Below, piece by piece: positions 33,902 to 43,402 of a stretch of 64,000 nucleotides of DNA. Below the pieces are notes generated by a model. The model was given only the letters and a program-made list of their open reading frames with translations. It ran no database searches and had not been told where the DNA came from. The DNA is taken from assembly GCA_023453125.1 (NCBI GenBank), contig JAEXUB010000272.1:1-64000 (forward strand), written 5' to 3'. Position 1 is the first letter of the stretch. Each line of letters opens with the position of its first letter. This stretch comes from Bacteroidota bacterium (lineage in GTDB: Bacteria > Bacteroidota > Ignavibacteria > Ignavibacteriales > Melioribacteraceae). The position numbers were made by a program, and so were the translations under genes.

Positions 33902-34867
33902 ATGAAAAAATACTCTGTTGTTTTATTCAATCTCGGGGGCCCCGATTCTTTGGATGCCGTTGAACCATTCCTCAAAAATCTATTCAGCGACCCCGATATA
34001 TTCAATCTTCCATTCGGACAAAAACTCTTTGCAAAGATTATCTCTAAACGAAGAGCTCCTAAAGTTGCCGCGGAATACGAACTGATTGGCGGCAAATCCC
34101 CTCTTAACGAATGGACAGAAAAACAGAGAAGCCTGCTCGAAACTGAATTGCGTAATTCAGGATTTGATGCTGATGTATATACGGCAATGCGTTACTGGAA
34201 TCCATTGACTGATGAAACAGTTTCAAAAATTGAGAATGCCGGATATGAAAAGATTATTCTTCTCCCTTTGTATCCTCATTATTCAATAACTACAACTGGC
34301 TCTTCATTCAATGAATGGAACCGTCATTACAAGGGGGATAAAGGAAAACTTGTATATATTAAGGATTATTATACCGATCCGGGTTATATAAATTCACTTA
34401 ATGAACGGATTGACGGGGGGCTTCAGAAATTCCCCCCGGAACTGAGAGACAAGGTTCAGCTTGTATTCAGTGCGCACGGCACTCCCGTAAGCCTGGTTAA
34501 AAAAGGAGACCCTTACAGCATTCAGATTAAAGCGACTGTTAATGCTGTTATGAAAGCCAGAAATAATTCGCACAGCCATTCCCTCTGCTTTCAGAGCAAG
34601 GTAGGGCCGGTTAAATGGCTTGAGCCTTCAACTTCGGATATGATTAAAACTCTGGCCGGACAAAACATCAAAAATCTCCTCATAATTCCTATTAGCTTTG
34701 TCTCGGACCATATAGAAACTTTATTTGAACTTAATATTGAATACAGGCACGTTGCCGATAAATCAGGAATAGATAATTATATTGTGATGGAAGGATTAAA
34801 CGAGTCTCCTCTTTTCATTAATACTCTGAAGGAGCTCATATTAAAAAACGGGGCGGTTAAAGAATGA
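33902..34867 (+). CDS. hemH: Ferrochelatase
   Basis: A 321-residue enzyme that inserts Fe2+ into the porphyrin. Signatures are VVLFNLGGPDSLDAVEPFLKNLF, the active-site His in VFSAHGTPVSLV and the C-terminal FVSDHIETLFELNIEY with its conserved His and Glu pair. The PLYPHYSITTTGSSF block is also typical. It ends with a 4-base overlap on the following oxidase gene, so HemH and HemY are made together. Confidence 0.96.
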   Translation: MKKYSVVLFNLGGPDSLDAVEPFLKNLFSDPDIFNLPFGQKLFAKIISKRRAPKVAAEYELIGGKSPLNEWTEKQRSLLETELRNSGFDADVYTAMRYWNPLTDETVSKIENAGYEKIILLPLYPHYSITTTGSSFNEWNRHYKGDKGKLVYIKDYYTDPGYINSLNERIDGGLQKFPPELRDKVQLVFSAHGTPVSLVKKGDPYSIQIKATVNAVMKARNNSHSHSLCFQSKVGPVKWLEPSTSDMIKTLAGQNIKNLLIIPISFVSDHIETLFELNIEYRHVADKSGIDNYIVMEGLNESPLFINTLKELILKNGAVKE

Positions 34868-36243
34868 ATAAAAATATTGTAATACTCGGGGCGGGAATAT
34901 CTGGGCTTACTACGGCATACTGGCTGCATAAAGCAGGTAAAGATTTCACTATTCTTGAGGCTAAAAAGGAACCGGGAGGCGCAATGGAAACCGCCGGCGT
35001 GGATAATTTCCTTGTTGATTTCGGTCCAAACAGCGGACTTGAGACCACCCCTCTAATATCTCAGATAGCAGGTGAAATAGGGCTTGCCGATGAAATGGTT
35101 TATGCCAATGAAAACTCGAATAAGAGATATATTTTAAGGGATAACGAACTACACGCTCTTCCGATGACTCCCGGTTCGTTCTTAAAATCCGGACTCTTTT
35201 CAGCCAAAGGGAAACTCCGCTTAATGGCTGAGCCTTTTATAGGTAAATCTGAAGACGGCTATTATCAGAGCATTGCCCAATTTGTTGAAAGAAGGCTCGG
35301 TAAAGAATTTCTCGATTATGCAATTGATCCATTTGTATCCGGAGTAAGCGCAGGCGACCCATTTAAATTAAGCGTTAAATCGGCATTCCCCAAGCTTTAC
35401 CGCCTCGAAGAACTTTACGGCGGATTAATTAAAGGAATGATAAAAGGAGCCAAGGAAAGAAAAAGAAGCAAAGAGCAATCCAAACAAAGCGCAAAGATGT
35501 TTTCTTTTGTTAATGGAATGCAGTCTTTCCCGAATAAAATAGCTTCTCTCTTCCCCGAAAGATTAAATTATAACTGCTCAATTACCGGCATCAAAAAATC
35601 CTCAGAAGGATATCTGGTTGAGTATACAGAAAACGGCACTCCAAAATCTGTTGAGTGCGGAATTTTAATATCCACAATACCTGCATACGAACTGGCAAAG
35701 AAAGTAGGAGGATTGGATTCAACTCTTTCAAAGCACCTGGAGGATATTTTTTATCCTACGGTAATGGTGCTGTATCTGGGCTTTTCTAAGAATCAGATAG
35801 AGCGCCCGCTGGATGGTTTCGGATATTTAATCCCCTCGAAGGAAAAAAGGAATTATCTGGGGGCCATCTGGAGCTCTACCATTTTCCCTAATAGAGCCGG
35901 GGATGATAAAGCATCATTTACCCTATTTGTCGGCGGGGCCAGAAAAGGGGACCTATTTAAAATGGAGAAAAATGAGCTCATAAATAAGGTTATTGCTGAA
36001 TTTTCGCGCGATATGCATATCACAGGCGCCCCCGTTTTTACAGCAGATAAAATTTGGGACAAGGCGATTCCCCAATATAATATCGGATATATTGAACACG
36101 AGAATTATTTTGAAAAATTTGAAAAAGAGAACCGGGGTTTTATACTAAGCGGCAACTATAGAGGCGGAATTGCTGTTGGCGACTGCGTTAAAAACTCTGA
36201 GATTAACTTTAACAAAGCAATGGAAACATATAAAGAATTATAA
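34864..36243 (+). CDS. hemY: HemY-type FAD-dependent protoporphyrinogen oxidase
   Basis: A 459-residue flavoprotein of the HemY (HemG/PgoX) family. The FAD dinucleotide motif is at the start: VILGAGISGLTTAYWL. Other blocks are VDFGPNSGLE, FVSGVSAGDPFKLSVKSAFPKL and the C-terminal FILSGNYRGGIAVGDCVK, which closes the FAD site. It oxidises protoporphyrinogen IX to protoporphyrin IX. Because hemN lies in the same operon, the protoporphyrin branch is more likely than the coproporphyrin branch used by Gram-positives, where the same family acts on coproporphyrinogen III. Confidence 0.93.
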   Translation: MNKNIVILGAGISGLTTAYWLHKAGKDFTILEAKKEPGGAMETAGVDNFLVDFGPNSGLETTPLISQIAGEIGLADEMVYANENSNKRYILRDNELHALPMTPGSFLKSGLFSAKGKLRLMAEPFIGKSEDGYYQSIAQFVERRLGKEFLDYAIDPFVSGVSAGDPFKLSVKSAFPKLYRLEELYGGLIKGMIKGAKERKRSKEQSKQSAKMFSFVNGMQSFPNKIASLFPERLNYNCSITGIKKSSEGYLVEYTENGTPKSVECGILISTIPAYELAKKVGGLDSTLSKHLEDIFYPTVMVLYLGFSKNQIERPLDGFGYLIPSKEKRNYLGAIWSSTIFPNRAGDDKASFTLFVGGARKGDLFKMEKNELINKVIAEFSRDMHITGAPVFTADKIWDKAIPQYNIGYIEHENYFEKFEKENRGFILSGNYRGGIAVGDCVKNSEINFNKAMETYKEL

Positions 36244-36261
36244 ATAATAATGGAGGCTTAA

Positions 36262-37251
36262 ATGGCTCAGTATCCAACTAAAAGATTACGCAGATTAAGA
36301 TATAACCCTACAGTAAGGGATATGGTAAGAGAAACTTCTTTATCAAAAAACGACCTCATATATCCCCTTTTTGTTATTTACGGCAATAAGGTAAAGAATG
36401 AAATTAAATCGATGCCCGGCGTTTACCAGATGTCACTCGATGTACTTGTAGAGGAGTGCAAAGAAATTGAAGCATTAGGCATACCAGCAGTTATTTTATT
36501 CGGAATTCCTGAACATAAAGATGAAGTAGGTTCCGGCGCTTACGACGAAAACGGAATAATTCAGCAGGCAGTTAGAGTAATTAAAGCCAACACAAAGAAA
36601 CTGCTGGTAATTACTGACGTATGCTTATGCGAATATACATCGCACGGGCATTGCGGTGTTCTTGACGGCGAGAATATTCTGAATGATGAAACCGTATCTC
36701 TTTTGGCAAAGGAAGCAGTTTCGCACGCCCAGGCAGGTGCAGATATTATTGCCCCGAGCGATATGATGGACGGAAGAATTTCCTCTATCCGCAAGGCACT
36801 GGATTATAAAGGATTTGCACATATTCCTATTATGAGCTATGCAGTTAAATACGCTTCAGGTTATTACGGCCCGTTTCGCGACGCTGCGGAATCTGCTCCT
36901 GCTTTCGGCGACAGACGTTCACATCAGATGGATATTGCGAACTCAAACGAGGCTATTAGAGAAGCAGAAAGCGATATTGAAGAAGGCGCGGATATGATTA
37001 TGGTTAAACCAGCCGGCGCTTATCTCGACATTATCCACAGAGTAAAAGAAAAATTCCAGATGCCCACGGCTGCATACCAGGTAAGCGGCGAATACTCAAT
37101 GATTAAGGCCGCAGGCAAAATGGGATGGATTGATGAGGAAAGAGTGATGCTTGAATCCCTTATCGGCATTAAAAGAGCAGGCGCTGATATGATTTTAACC
37201 TATTTTGCAAAAGATGTCGCAAAATATATCGATAAACAAAATAAGAATTGA
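36262..37251 (+). CDS. hemB: Porphobilinogen synthase (delta-aminolevulinate dehydratase), zinc type
   Basis: A 329-residue enzyme that condenses two 5-aminolevulinate molecules. The cysteine-rich metal site [14 protein letters not shown] is the zinc-binding form of the family. The catalytic Lys pair is seen in [19 protein letters not shown] and MIMVKPAG. N-terminal blocks [16 protein letters not shown] and DLIYPLFV are standard. A GGAGG site precedes the ATG. Its place after hemY, and not near hemC, is a common rearrangement in this group. Confidence 0.96.
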   Translation: MAQYPTKRLRRLRYNPTVRDMVRETSLSKNDLIYPLFVIYGNKVKNEIKSMPGVYQMSLDVLVEECKEIEALGIPAVILFGIPEHKDEVGSGAYDENGIIQQAVRVIKANTKKLLVITDVCLCEYTSHGHCGVLDGENILNDETVSLLAKEAVSHAQAGADIIAPSDMMDGRISSIRKALDYKGFAHIPIMSYAVKYASGYYGPFRDAAESAPAFGDRRSHQMDIANSNEAIREAESDIEEGADMIMVKPAGAYLDIIHRVKEKFQMPTAAYQVSGEYSMIKAAGKMGWIDEERVMLESLIGIKRAGADMILTYFAKDVAKYIDKQNKN

Positions 37252-37273
37252 AGAAAATAAAATCGGAGAAAGC

Positions 37274-38563
37274 ATGGATATTTCAAAAAGTATAGCGCTT
37301 TTTGAAGAAGCTAAAAAATATATTCCGGGAGGAGTTAATTCCCCTGTAAGGGCATTCAAAGCAGTTGGAGGTACTCCCCTCTTTATTGAAAAAGGAGACG
37401 GCTCAAAATTCTACGATGCCAATGGAAACGAATATATTGATTATATTGGAAGCTGGGGCCCCCATCTGTTCGGCCATAATGCCCCCTTTATTAAAGAAGC
37501 TCTCCTTGAGAATATTGAAAAAGGAACAAGCTTCGGCGCACCTACGGCGCAGGAAGTTGAAATGGCAAAGCTTGTTACTTCGTTAGTACCGTCGATGGAT
37601 ATGGTCCGTATGGTTAACAGCGGTACCGAAGCAACAATGAGCGCAATTAGAGCCGCCCGCGGCTATACCGGCAAGGATAAGATTATCAAATTCGAAGGAT
37701 GCTACCACGGGCATGCAGATTTCTTCCTTATTAAAGCAGGTTCAGGAGCCCTTACATTCGGAATTCCTACAAGTCCCGGTGTAACAAAGGCTAACGCGTC
37801 AGATACTTTAATAGCTGATTATAACCATATAGAATCTGTTAAGGAGCTAGTTAAGGCAAACAGGAATGAGATTGCGGCAATTATTATTGAGCCTATTGCT
37901 GGGAATGTCGGCGTAATTCCGGCCTCTCCTGAATTCCTGAAAGAACTCCGCGCTATCTGCGACGAAGAAAAAATTGTTTTAATTTTTGACGAAGTTATGA
38001 GCGGTTTCAGAGTTGCCAAAGGGGGCGCGCAGGAAATTTACGGCATAACCCCGGACCTTTCAACATTCGGTAAGATTATCGGCGGAGGCCTTCCTGTTGG
38101 AGCATTCGGCGGAAAGAAAGAGATAATGGAAAAAATATCTCCGAGCGGACCTGTTTACCAGGCAGGTACTCTAAGCGGTAATCCGCTTGCAATGTCGGCA
38201 GGTATTGCCGTGCTTAAGCACATTCAGAACAATCCTGATATTTACAAAATGCTCGAAGAAAAATCGGCTTATCTTGAAGCGGGCTTTGCCGAAAACAATA
38301 AAAAGCTTGGAAAAAAATATGCAATGAACAGAATCAGCTCAATGATGTGTATGTTTTTTACTGAAGAACCGGTTCACGATTATGCAAGCGCTCTCAAATC
38401 TGATACGGCATTATACGGTAAATTTTACCATGAAATGCTTAACCGTGGAGTTTACCTTGCTCCTGCCCAGTTCGAAGCCCTGTTTGTTTCTACTGTACAC
38501 ACAACAGAAGACCTCGATAAGACTATAAAAGCTCACTATGAATCGCTGAAAGCAGTTCTATAA
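37274..38563 (+). CDS. hemL: Glutamate-1-semialdehyde 2,1-aminomutase
   Basis: A 429-residue PLP enzyme that converts glutamate-1-semialdehyde to 5-aminolevulinate. I place the start at the ATG at 37274, preceded by CGGAGA; a longer frame reaching back into hemB is unlikely. Signatures are PGGVNSPVRAFKAVGG, MVNSGTEATMSAIRAARGYTG, LIFDEVMSGFRVA and the PLP lysine in FGKIIGGGLPVGAFGG. It is the last gene of the haem operon and completes the C5 route together with hemA. A terminator follows. Confidence 0.96.
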   Translation: MDISKSIALFEEAKKYIPGGVNSPVRAFKAVGGTPLFIEKGDGSKFYDANGNEYIDYIGSWGPHLFGHNAPFIKEALLENIEKGTSFGAPTAQEVEMAKLVTSLVPSMDMVRMVNSGTEATMSAIRAARGYTGKDKIIKFEGCYHGHADFFLIKAGSGALTFGIPTSPGVTKANASDTLIADYNHIESVKELVKANRNEIAAIIIEPIAGNVGVIPASPEFLKELRAICDEEKIVLIFDEVMSGFRVAKGGAQEIYGITPDLSTFGKIIGGGLPVGAFGGKKEIMEKISPSGPVYQAGTLSGNPLAMSAGIAVLKHIQNNPDIYKMLEEKSAYLEAGFAENNKKLGKKYAMNRISSMMCMFFTEEPVHDYASALKSDTALYGKFYHEMLNRGVYLAPAQFEALFVSTVHTTEDLDKTIKAHYESLKAVL

Positions 38564-38585
38564 AAGGAAATCAGAATTATAAAGG

Positions 38586-38617
38586 AAGAGGCTGCCCAAT
38601 GGCAGCCTCTTTTATTT
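38586..38617 (+). terminator. Terminator after the haem operon
   Basis: Perfect 11-bp stem, arms 38586-38596 and 38601-38611, with a 4-base loop, followed on the plus strand by TTATTTT. It separates hemL from the convergent pta gene. On the minus strand the U-tract is weaker, but it may act in both directions. Confidence 0.85.
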
Positions 38618-38632
38618 TGGTATGTCTTAAAA

Positions 38633-39616
38633 TCAGTCAGCCATTAAGCAGGCAATAGCAGCAGTATTTACTATATCATCAACGCTGCAGCCTCTGCTGA
38701 GATCGAAGAAAGGTTTCTTTAAGCCCTGGCTTACAGGTCCTATTGCCTGAGCGCCGCCGAGGCGTTCTGCAATTTTGTAGCCGATATTTCCTGCCTGAAG
38801 ATCGGGGAACACAAGAACGTTTGCTTTGCCGGCAACATCGCTGCCCGGTGCTTTTTTCTTCCCTATAGCTTCAACTATTGCCGCATCGAACTGCATTTCA
38901 CCGTCAATCTTTAAATCAGGGCGTTTTTCTCTGGCAATTTTCAATGCTTCCCTTACCTTATCAACCAGTTCATGTTCAGCGCTTCCTTTTGTAGAGAAAG
39001 AGAGCATTGCGACTCTTGGTTCTTCCCCTGTAAGCTTCTGATGGTTAATAGCTGTTGAAATGGCTATATCGGCAAGCTGTGGAGCAGTAGGATTAGGATT
39101 AACTGCGCAGTCAGCAAAGCTGAATACTTTATCGGGATAGGTCATTAAGAAGAAGCTGGAAACAATCGATATTCCTTCGGGCATACCGACAATCTGGATT
39201 GATGCGCGCATTACATCGGCAGTTGTTGCAAATGAACCTGATACGGAAGCATCAGCCATTCCCTCTTTAACCATCATTGCGCCGAAGAAAATGTCGCGCT
39301 TCAGGATTTCGCGCGCCTGTTCAATAGTCATTCCTTTATGCTTGCGCATATTATAGAAAATATTCGAAAAGTCGCTCAGTTTTTCTGATTTTTCATGATC
39401 GATTACTCTTACCCCTGTAAGATCAACTCCCGCATTCTTAGCATCATTTCTAATTTTCTCTTCGCTTCCCAATAAAATAACGTGGGCAATTTTTTCATTG
39501 GTTAATTTTTCAGCGGCTTTCAATACACGTTCATCGTGAGATTCCGGCAGTACAACTGTTTTCTTTCTCTGTGCCGCTTTCTCTCTTATTTTTACAAGTA
39601 ATTCTACTTCAGCCAT
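38633..39616 (-). CDS. pta: Phosphate acetyltransferase
   Basis: A 327-residue single-domain Pta (PTA_PTB family), which interconverts acetyl-CoA and acetyl phosphate. Signatures are [64 protein letters not shown] and the C-terminal [22 protein letters not shown]. It lacks the regulatory N-terminal domain of the long E. coli form. No acetate kinase is adjacent. It is transcribed alone, convergent to the haem operon. Role: acetate overflow or acetate use. Confidence 0.95.
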   Translation of the reverse strand: MAEVELLVKIREKAAQRKKTVVLPESHDERVLKAAEKLTNEKIAHVILLGSEEKIRNDAKNAGVDLTGVRVIDHEKSEKLSDFSNIFYNMRKHKGMTIEQAREILKRDIFFGAMMVKEGMADASVSGSFATTADVMRASIQIVGMPEGISIVSSFFLMTYPDKVFSFADCAVNPNPTAPQLADIAISTAINHQKLTGEEPRVAMLSFSTKGSAEHELVDKVREALKIAREKRPDLKIDGEMQFDAAIVEAIGKKKAPGSDVAGKANVLVFPDLQAGNIGYKIAERLGGAQAIGPVSQGLKKPFFDLSRGCSVDDIVNTAAIACLMAD

Positions 39617-39888
39617 TTTATTTCCATTTTTTATTGATAATGATAATACAAATATAAAAAAATAGAGGCATTCTGAGGAATTCGGAGATAAAGAACCTCC
39701 AATTTATTAATTGAATATTAGAGCCATAAATTCAATATGTTTTTCCGGGGCAGGAGTTTCCTGAATACCAATTCATCCGCCCATTAAAGTCGCTGGAGTT
39801 AAATTTCCGCACTAAAAGGGGGAAAAATATATTTGCTAATTTCAAAATATTTCCAAATTTTTAGAAAAGGCATTATGGGCATAAATCT
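39617..39888. other. Divergent intergenic region between pta and the PerM-type gene
   Basis: This 272-base AT-rich gap carries both promoters for the divergent genes. On the minus strand close to pta a TATATTTG string fits the TAnnTTTG -7 box described for Bacteroidota, but no matching TTTG box is seen about 20 bases upstream, so I do not call it. No small gene, RNA gene or repeat is visible. Confidence 0.45.
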
Positions 39889-40947
39889 ATGCAGCTTGGA
39901 GACACCGGTTCAAAAAAGACATATAAGGTTTTATTAATACTCTTTGTAATTGGCATTGTTGCATATCTTTCCTATTTATTCTTCAATGTACTCATAATGC
40001 TTGCCGTTTCAACTCTTATAGCTATGATATTTAATCCTATTGTAACATTTCTTGAGAAGAAGGGGGTGCCGAGATGGTTTGCAGCTCTCTTTGTTTTTGC
40101 CACCGGTGCCGCACTTTGTTTTCTCCTCCTTTCAATTCTGATTCCTAAAATAACGGGGCAGCTCGATACCATATCAAAAACAGTTTCGCAGGAAAACCTC
40201 AATAAGGTTGTTAAGAATATTGAGACTTCAATTCGTCCCTATATCCCTTTTGTAAAGCCGGGAGAGATAAGCGCTCAGTTAAGGACTTTTATTACCAACC
40301 AGTTCACCCAGTCATTTTATCATTTGAATGAAATTCTCTCGAGCATTATGTCTGTCCTGGCTATAATGGTTATAGTTCCGTTTATGACATTCTTCCTTTT
40401 AAAAGATAACAGGCGTATTGTCCGCGGGTTAATTAATATAATGCCCAACAAGTATTTCGAGATGTCATATTGGGTTATCAGGCAGATAGCCACGCAGCTT
40501 GGAAAATTTGTACGCGGATGGATCTTTGACGCATTTATTGTAGGCGCATTAAGTTCGGCAGGATTAGCAATTCTGGGAATCGAAAATGCAATATCAATCG
40601 GCCTGATTGCCGGTATTGGGCATTTAATCCCCTATTTCGGACCGGTAATAGGAGGACTCCCGGCAATAATCATTTCTCTCATCCAGTTTGGCGATTTTTC
40701 GATGCTTCCGAGTATTTTAATAATGTTTATCATTATTTATACAATCGATAACGGTTTCATTCAGCCAAATATTTATTCAAAGAGCACAGATCTTCATCCG
40801 TTGGCAATTATTGTACTGATAATTATCGGCAGCCAGATAATAGGAATTGCAGGAATGCTTCTTGCTGTCCCTATTGCTACGGTCGTAAAAACAGCAGCTA
40901 AAGAGATTTATTTGGGATACAAGAATTACAGGGTTATTAAAGTTTAG
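39889..40947 (+). CDS. AI-2E / PerM family membrane transporter
   Basis: A 352-residue protein with about seven to eight helices. The opening pair of helices, NPIVTFLEKKGVPRWFAALFVF, the amphipathic middle segment, and GLIAGIGHLIPYFGPVIGGLPAIIISL (the conserved PY..P..G motif) identify the family. Members have been linked to export of autoinducer-2 or to Na+/H+ antiport; neither can be concluded here. Single gene with its own promoter region; the next gene begins 57 bases later. Confidence 0.87.
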   Translation: MQLGDTGSKKTYKVLLILFVIGIVAYLSYLFFNVLIMLAVSTLIAMIFNPIVTFLEKKGVPRWFAALFVFATGAALCFLLLSILIPKITGQLDTISKTVSQENLNKVVKNIETSIRPYIPFVKPGEISAQLRTFITNQFTQSFYHLNEILSSIMSVLAIMVIVPFMTFFLLKDNRRIVRGLINIMPNKYFEMSYWVIRQIATQLGKFVRGWIFDAFIVGALSSAGLAILGIENAISIGLIAGIGHLIPYFGPVIGGLPAIIISLIQFGDFSMLPSILIMFIIIYTIDNGFIQPNIYSKSTDLHPLAIIVLIIIGSQIIGIAGMLLAVPIATVVKTAAKEIYLGYKNYRVIKV

Positions 40948-41004
40948 CTTTTTATTTTAAACATATCTTTCAATTGTTCATACTCACATAATACCGGGAC
41001 TATA

Positions 41005-42402
41005 ATGGAAATTCAATTCATCGGCGCAGCACAGACAGTAACCGGCTCAATGCATTTAATTAAGGCTAATGGCACTACATTCCTGCTTGACTGCGGACTC
41101 TATCAGGGAAGAAGAAAAGAAGCATTCGAACTCAACCGGAATTTTGAATACTTCAGCCCCGATAAAATTGATTTTGTAATTCTATCGCATGCCCACATTG
41201 ACCATGCGGGAAACCTGCCTACTCTGGTCAAAAGGGGATTCAAAGGGAATATCTATTCCACTTTCGCGACGAGGGATTTAGCTTCTGTTATGCTCAGGGA
41301 CAGCGGACATATTCAGGAAAAAGATGTTGAGTTTGTAAATAAAAAAAGAAAAAAGAAGGGGCAGAATCTTTTTGAGCCTCTATATACCGAAATTGATGCC
41401 CGGCATGCAATTGAACACTTTGTTGGGGTTAATTACCATAGGGAATTCGAAATTAATGAAAATATTGCGGTCACATTTTTCGATGCGGGGCATATTTTGG
41501 GCTCTTCAATTGTATATCTTACAATTAAAGAGAAGGGAAGAATTTTAAATTTGGGATTTTCAGGGGACCTTGGCCGGCGCAATTTACCAATACTGAAAGA
41601 CCCTGAAAAGATTCCCGATGTTGACCTTTTCATATGCGAATCCACCTACGGAAACAGGCTCCACGATAATCCCGAGGATTCGGAAAATCAGCTTGTCCAG
41701 GTTATTGAAAAGGCCGTTCAAAGGAAAGGTAAAATTATTGTGCCTGCATTCAGCGTTGGAAGGACACAGGAAATTGTATTTGCGCTCAATAAAATATTCG
41801 AGAAAGGGCTCGCCCCCAGAATTCCGGTCTATGTTGATTCTCCTCTCTCTGTAAATGCTACGGAAGTATTCAGAATGCATCCTGAGTGCTTTGATAATGA
41901 GACAGCCCAGTTTATGATTAAACACGAGGATCCGTTCGGATTTAATAAACTTAATTATATCACAGATGTAGAAGATTCTAAACGGCTTAACGAACAGACC
42001 GGACCCTGCATGATTATTTCAAGTTCGGGAATGTGCGAAGCCGGACGCATTCTGCACCATCTTGCAAATAACGTCGAAAATCCGAACAATATTATTCTTA
42101 TTGTCGGCTATACCGCTGAATATACTCTTGGAAGAAAACTGGTTAATAGAGAGGCAGTGCTCCCCATATTCGGCGATGAATACACCCTTAAAGCCGAAGT
42201 AATTGTGCTCAATTCCTTCAGCGGACATGCCGATTCCGATGAACTGTTCAATTACTGCAGCAGCCTCGATAAAGAAAGAATTCAGAAACTCTTTCTGGTT
42301 CACGGGGAATTGGAACAGCAGGAATATTTTAAGGAGCGTCTTTCTTCTAACGGGTTCAATAATGTAATTATTCCTGAGAAAGGGGATAAGTTTATTATCT
42401 GA
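41005..42402 (+). CDS. Metallo-beta-lactamase fold beta-CASP RNA-processing exonuclease
   Basis: A 465-residue protein. The metallo-beta-lactamase domain has LLDCGLYQG, SHAHIDHAGNLP (HxHxDH) and GHILGSS. A beta-CASP domain follows (ICESTYGNRLH, IVPAFSVGRTQEIVF, ISSSGMCEAGRILHHL), and the last motif is LNSFSGHADSDEL. This is the Ysh1/CPSF-73-like bacterial group that cuts or trims RNA. Length fits. The start codon of the following lipoprotein lies 1 base after the stop, so the genes are co-transcribed. Confidence 0.92.
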   Translation: MEIQFIGAAQTVTGSMHLIKANGTTFLLDCGLYQGRRKEAFELNRNFEYFSPDKIDFVILSHAHIDHAGNLPTLVKRGFKGNIYSTFATRDLASVMLRDSGHIQEKDVEFVNKKRKKKGQNLFEPLYTEIDARHAIEHFVGVNYHREFEINENIAVTFFDAGHILGSSIVYLTIKEKGRILNLGFSGDLGRRNLPILKDPEKIPDVDLFICESTYGNRLHDNPEDSENQLVQVIEKAVQRKGKIIVPAFSVGRTQEIVFALNKIFEKGLAPRIPVYVDSPLSVNATEVFRMHPECFDNETAQFMIKHEDPFGFNKLNYITDVEDSKRLNEQTGPCMIISSSGMCEAGRILHHLANNVENPNNIILIVGYTAEYTLGRKLVNREAVLPIFGDEYTLKAEVIVLNSFSGHADSDELFNYCSSLDKERIQKLFLVHGELEQQEYFKERLSSNGFNNVIIPEKGDKFII

Positions 42403-42403
42403 T

Positions 42404-43399
42404 ATGAGAAAAGGGGCTAAATATTTTATTGCGTTTTGCGGCATTTCTCTTTTAATTTTTTACCTCACTTCCTGCAGCCGGGAAACCTTTATTAGCGAAT
42501 CAAACAGTGACACTCCCCCTGCCCCACCCGAAGGACTTAGGGTTTTTGCCGCGCACGATGGAGCCGTTGGAATTGAATGGAATGGGAGTCAGGTAAATTC
42601 AATATTACGCTACAATATTTTCCGTTCTAAATTCCCAAATTATAATTTTAAAAAAGTGGGCTTTACAAACGAAACTCATTATATCGATTCCCCCCTATCT
42701 TATGATACCACTTATTATTACTATATAACAGCGACCGGCACAAATAATTATGAAAGCAATAACAGCATCACTGTAAACGCAAAACCGGTTAATGCATATC
42801 CCCCCAAGAATATTTACGATATCAGCGTGTACGGTAAAAACACTGGGAGTTCAAAATTCATTAAGCTCTATTGGACCCCTCAGGAAGAATATGATCTCAA
42901 AGAGTACCGGATTTATAGGTCACTCTTTCCTGATTTCTCAATCTCCCCCGATAAATTAATTGGTACAACCGGTTTTCCCTTCTTTGATGATTACGGCGTT
43001 TCATTATTACAGACATATTATTACAAAATAATTGCGGTTGATAAAGGGAATCTTGAAAGTGATTATTCACCGGTTGTATCCGATCTTGTACTCGAAAGCC
43101 CAATTTTAATTTATCCTGCAGACAACTCCGCCGTTAAAAACTTGAATAAGCTGCAGTTCCAGAGCTCCTATCCGGCCGGGATTTATAAAATAATAATTCA
43201 GTCCAATGAGCTTTACGGAACAATTGCCGAATATAATCTTACGTCCAGCGAAATTAACAGGCCAATAACTCAGATTATTGACCCTGCAATTTTAACATCC
43301 TTCAAAAAATATTATTGGAGAGTTATTTCTTATACTCAGTCATTCAGCGAACCGAACAGCTATAGTCCCCTTTTCAGTTTTACTTACATTGCGGAATAA
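42404..43399 (+). CDS. Fibronectin type III-containing lipoprotein, unknown role
   Basis: A 331-residue protein with a lipobox (FYLTSC) after a short hydrophobic leader. Two fibronectin type III-like domains follow: PEGLRVFAAHDGAVGIEWNGS with an FRSKFPN turn, and FIKLYWTPQEEYDLKEYRIYRS. The C-terminal part reads LVLESPILIYPADNS and may be a third beta-sandwich. Such modules bind partners at the cell surface. It is followed 3 bases later by a large outer-membrane barrel gene; the two may form a surface complex. No catalytic motif seen. Confidence 0.8.
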   Translation: MRKGAKYFIAFCGISLLIFYLTSCSRETFISESNSDTPPAPPEGLRVFAAHDGAVGIEWNGSQVNSILRYNIFRSKFPNYNFKKVGFTNETHYIDSPLSYDTTYYYYITATGTNNYESNNSITVNAKPVNAYPPKNIYDISVYGKNTGSSKFIKLYWTPQEEYDLKEYRIYRSLFPDFSISPDKLIGTTGFPFFDDYGVSLLQTYYYKIIAVDKGNLESDYSPVVSDLVLESPILIYPADNSAVKNLNKLQFQSSYPAGIYKIIIQSNELYGTIAEYNLTSSEINRPITQIIDPAILTSFKKYYWRVISYTQSFSEPNSYSPLFSFTYIAE

Positions 43400-43402
43400 C
43401 CG

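Noticed and set aside
34864..36243. Calling the flavoprotein coproporphyrinogen oxidase of the Gram-positive (coproporphyrin) route.
   Set aside because: hemN is in the same operon and makes protoporphyrinogen IX, no HemQ-like gene is present, so the protoporphyrin route is more likely.
37205..37273. A longer start for hemL that overlaps the end of hemB by 47 bases.
   Set aside because: The extra residues are not part of the aminomutase family, and an ATG with a good ribosome-binding site lies at 37274.
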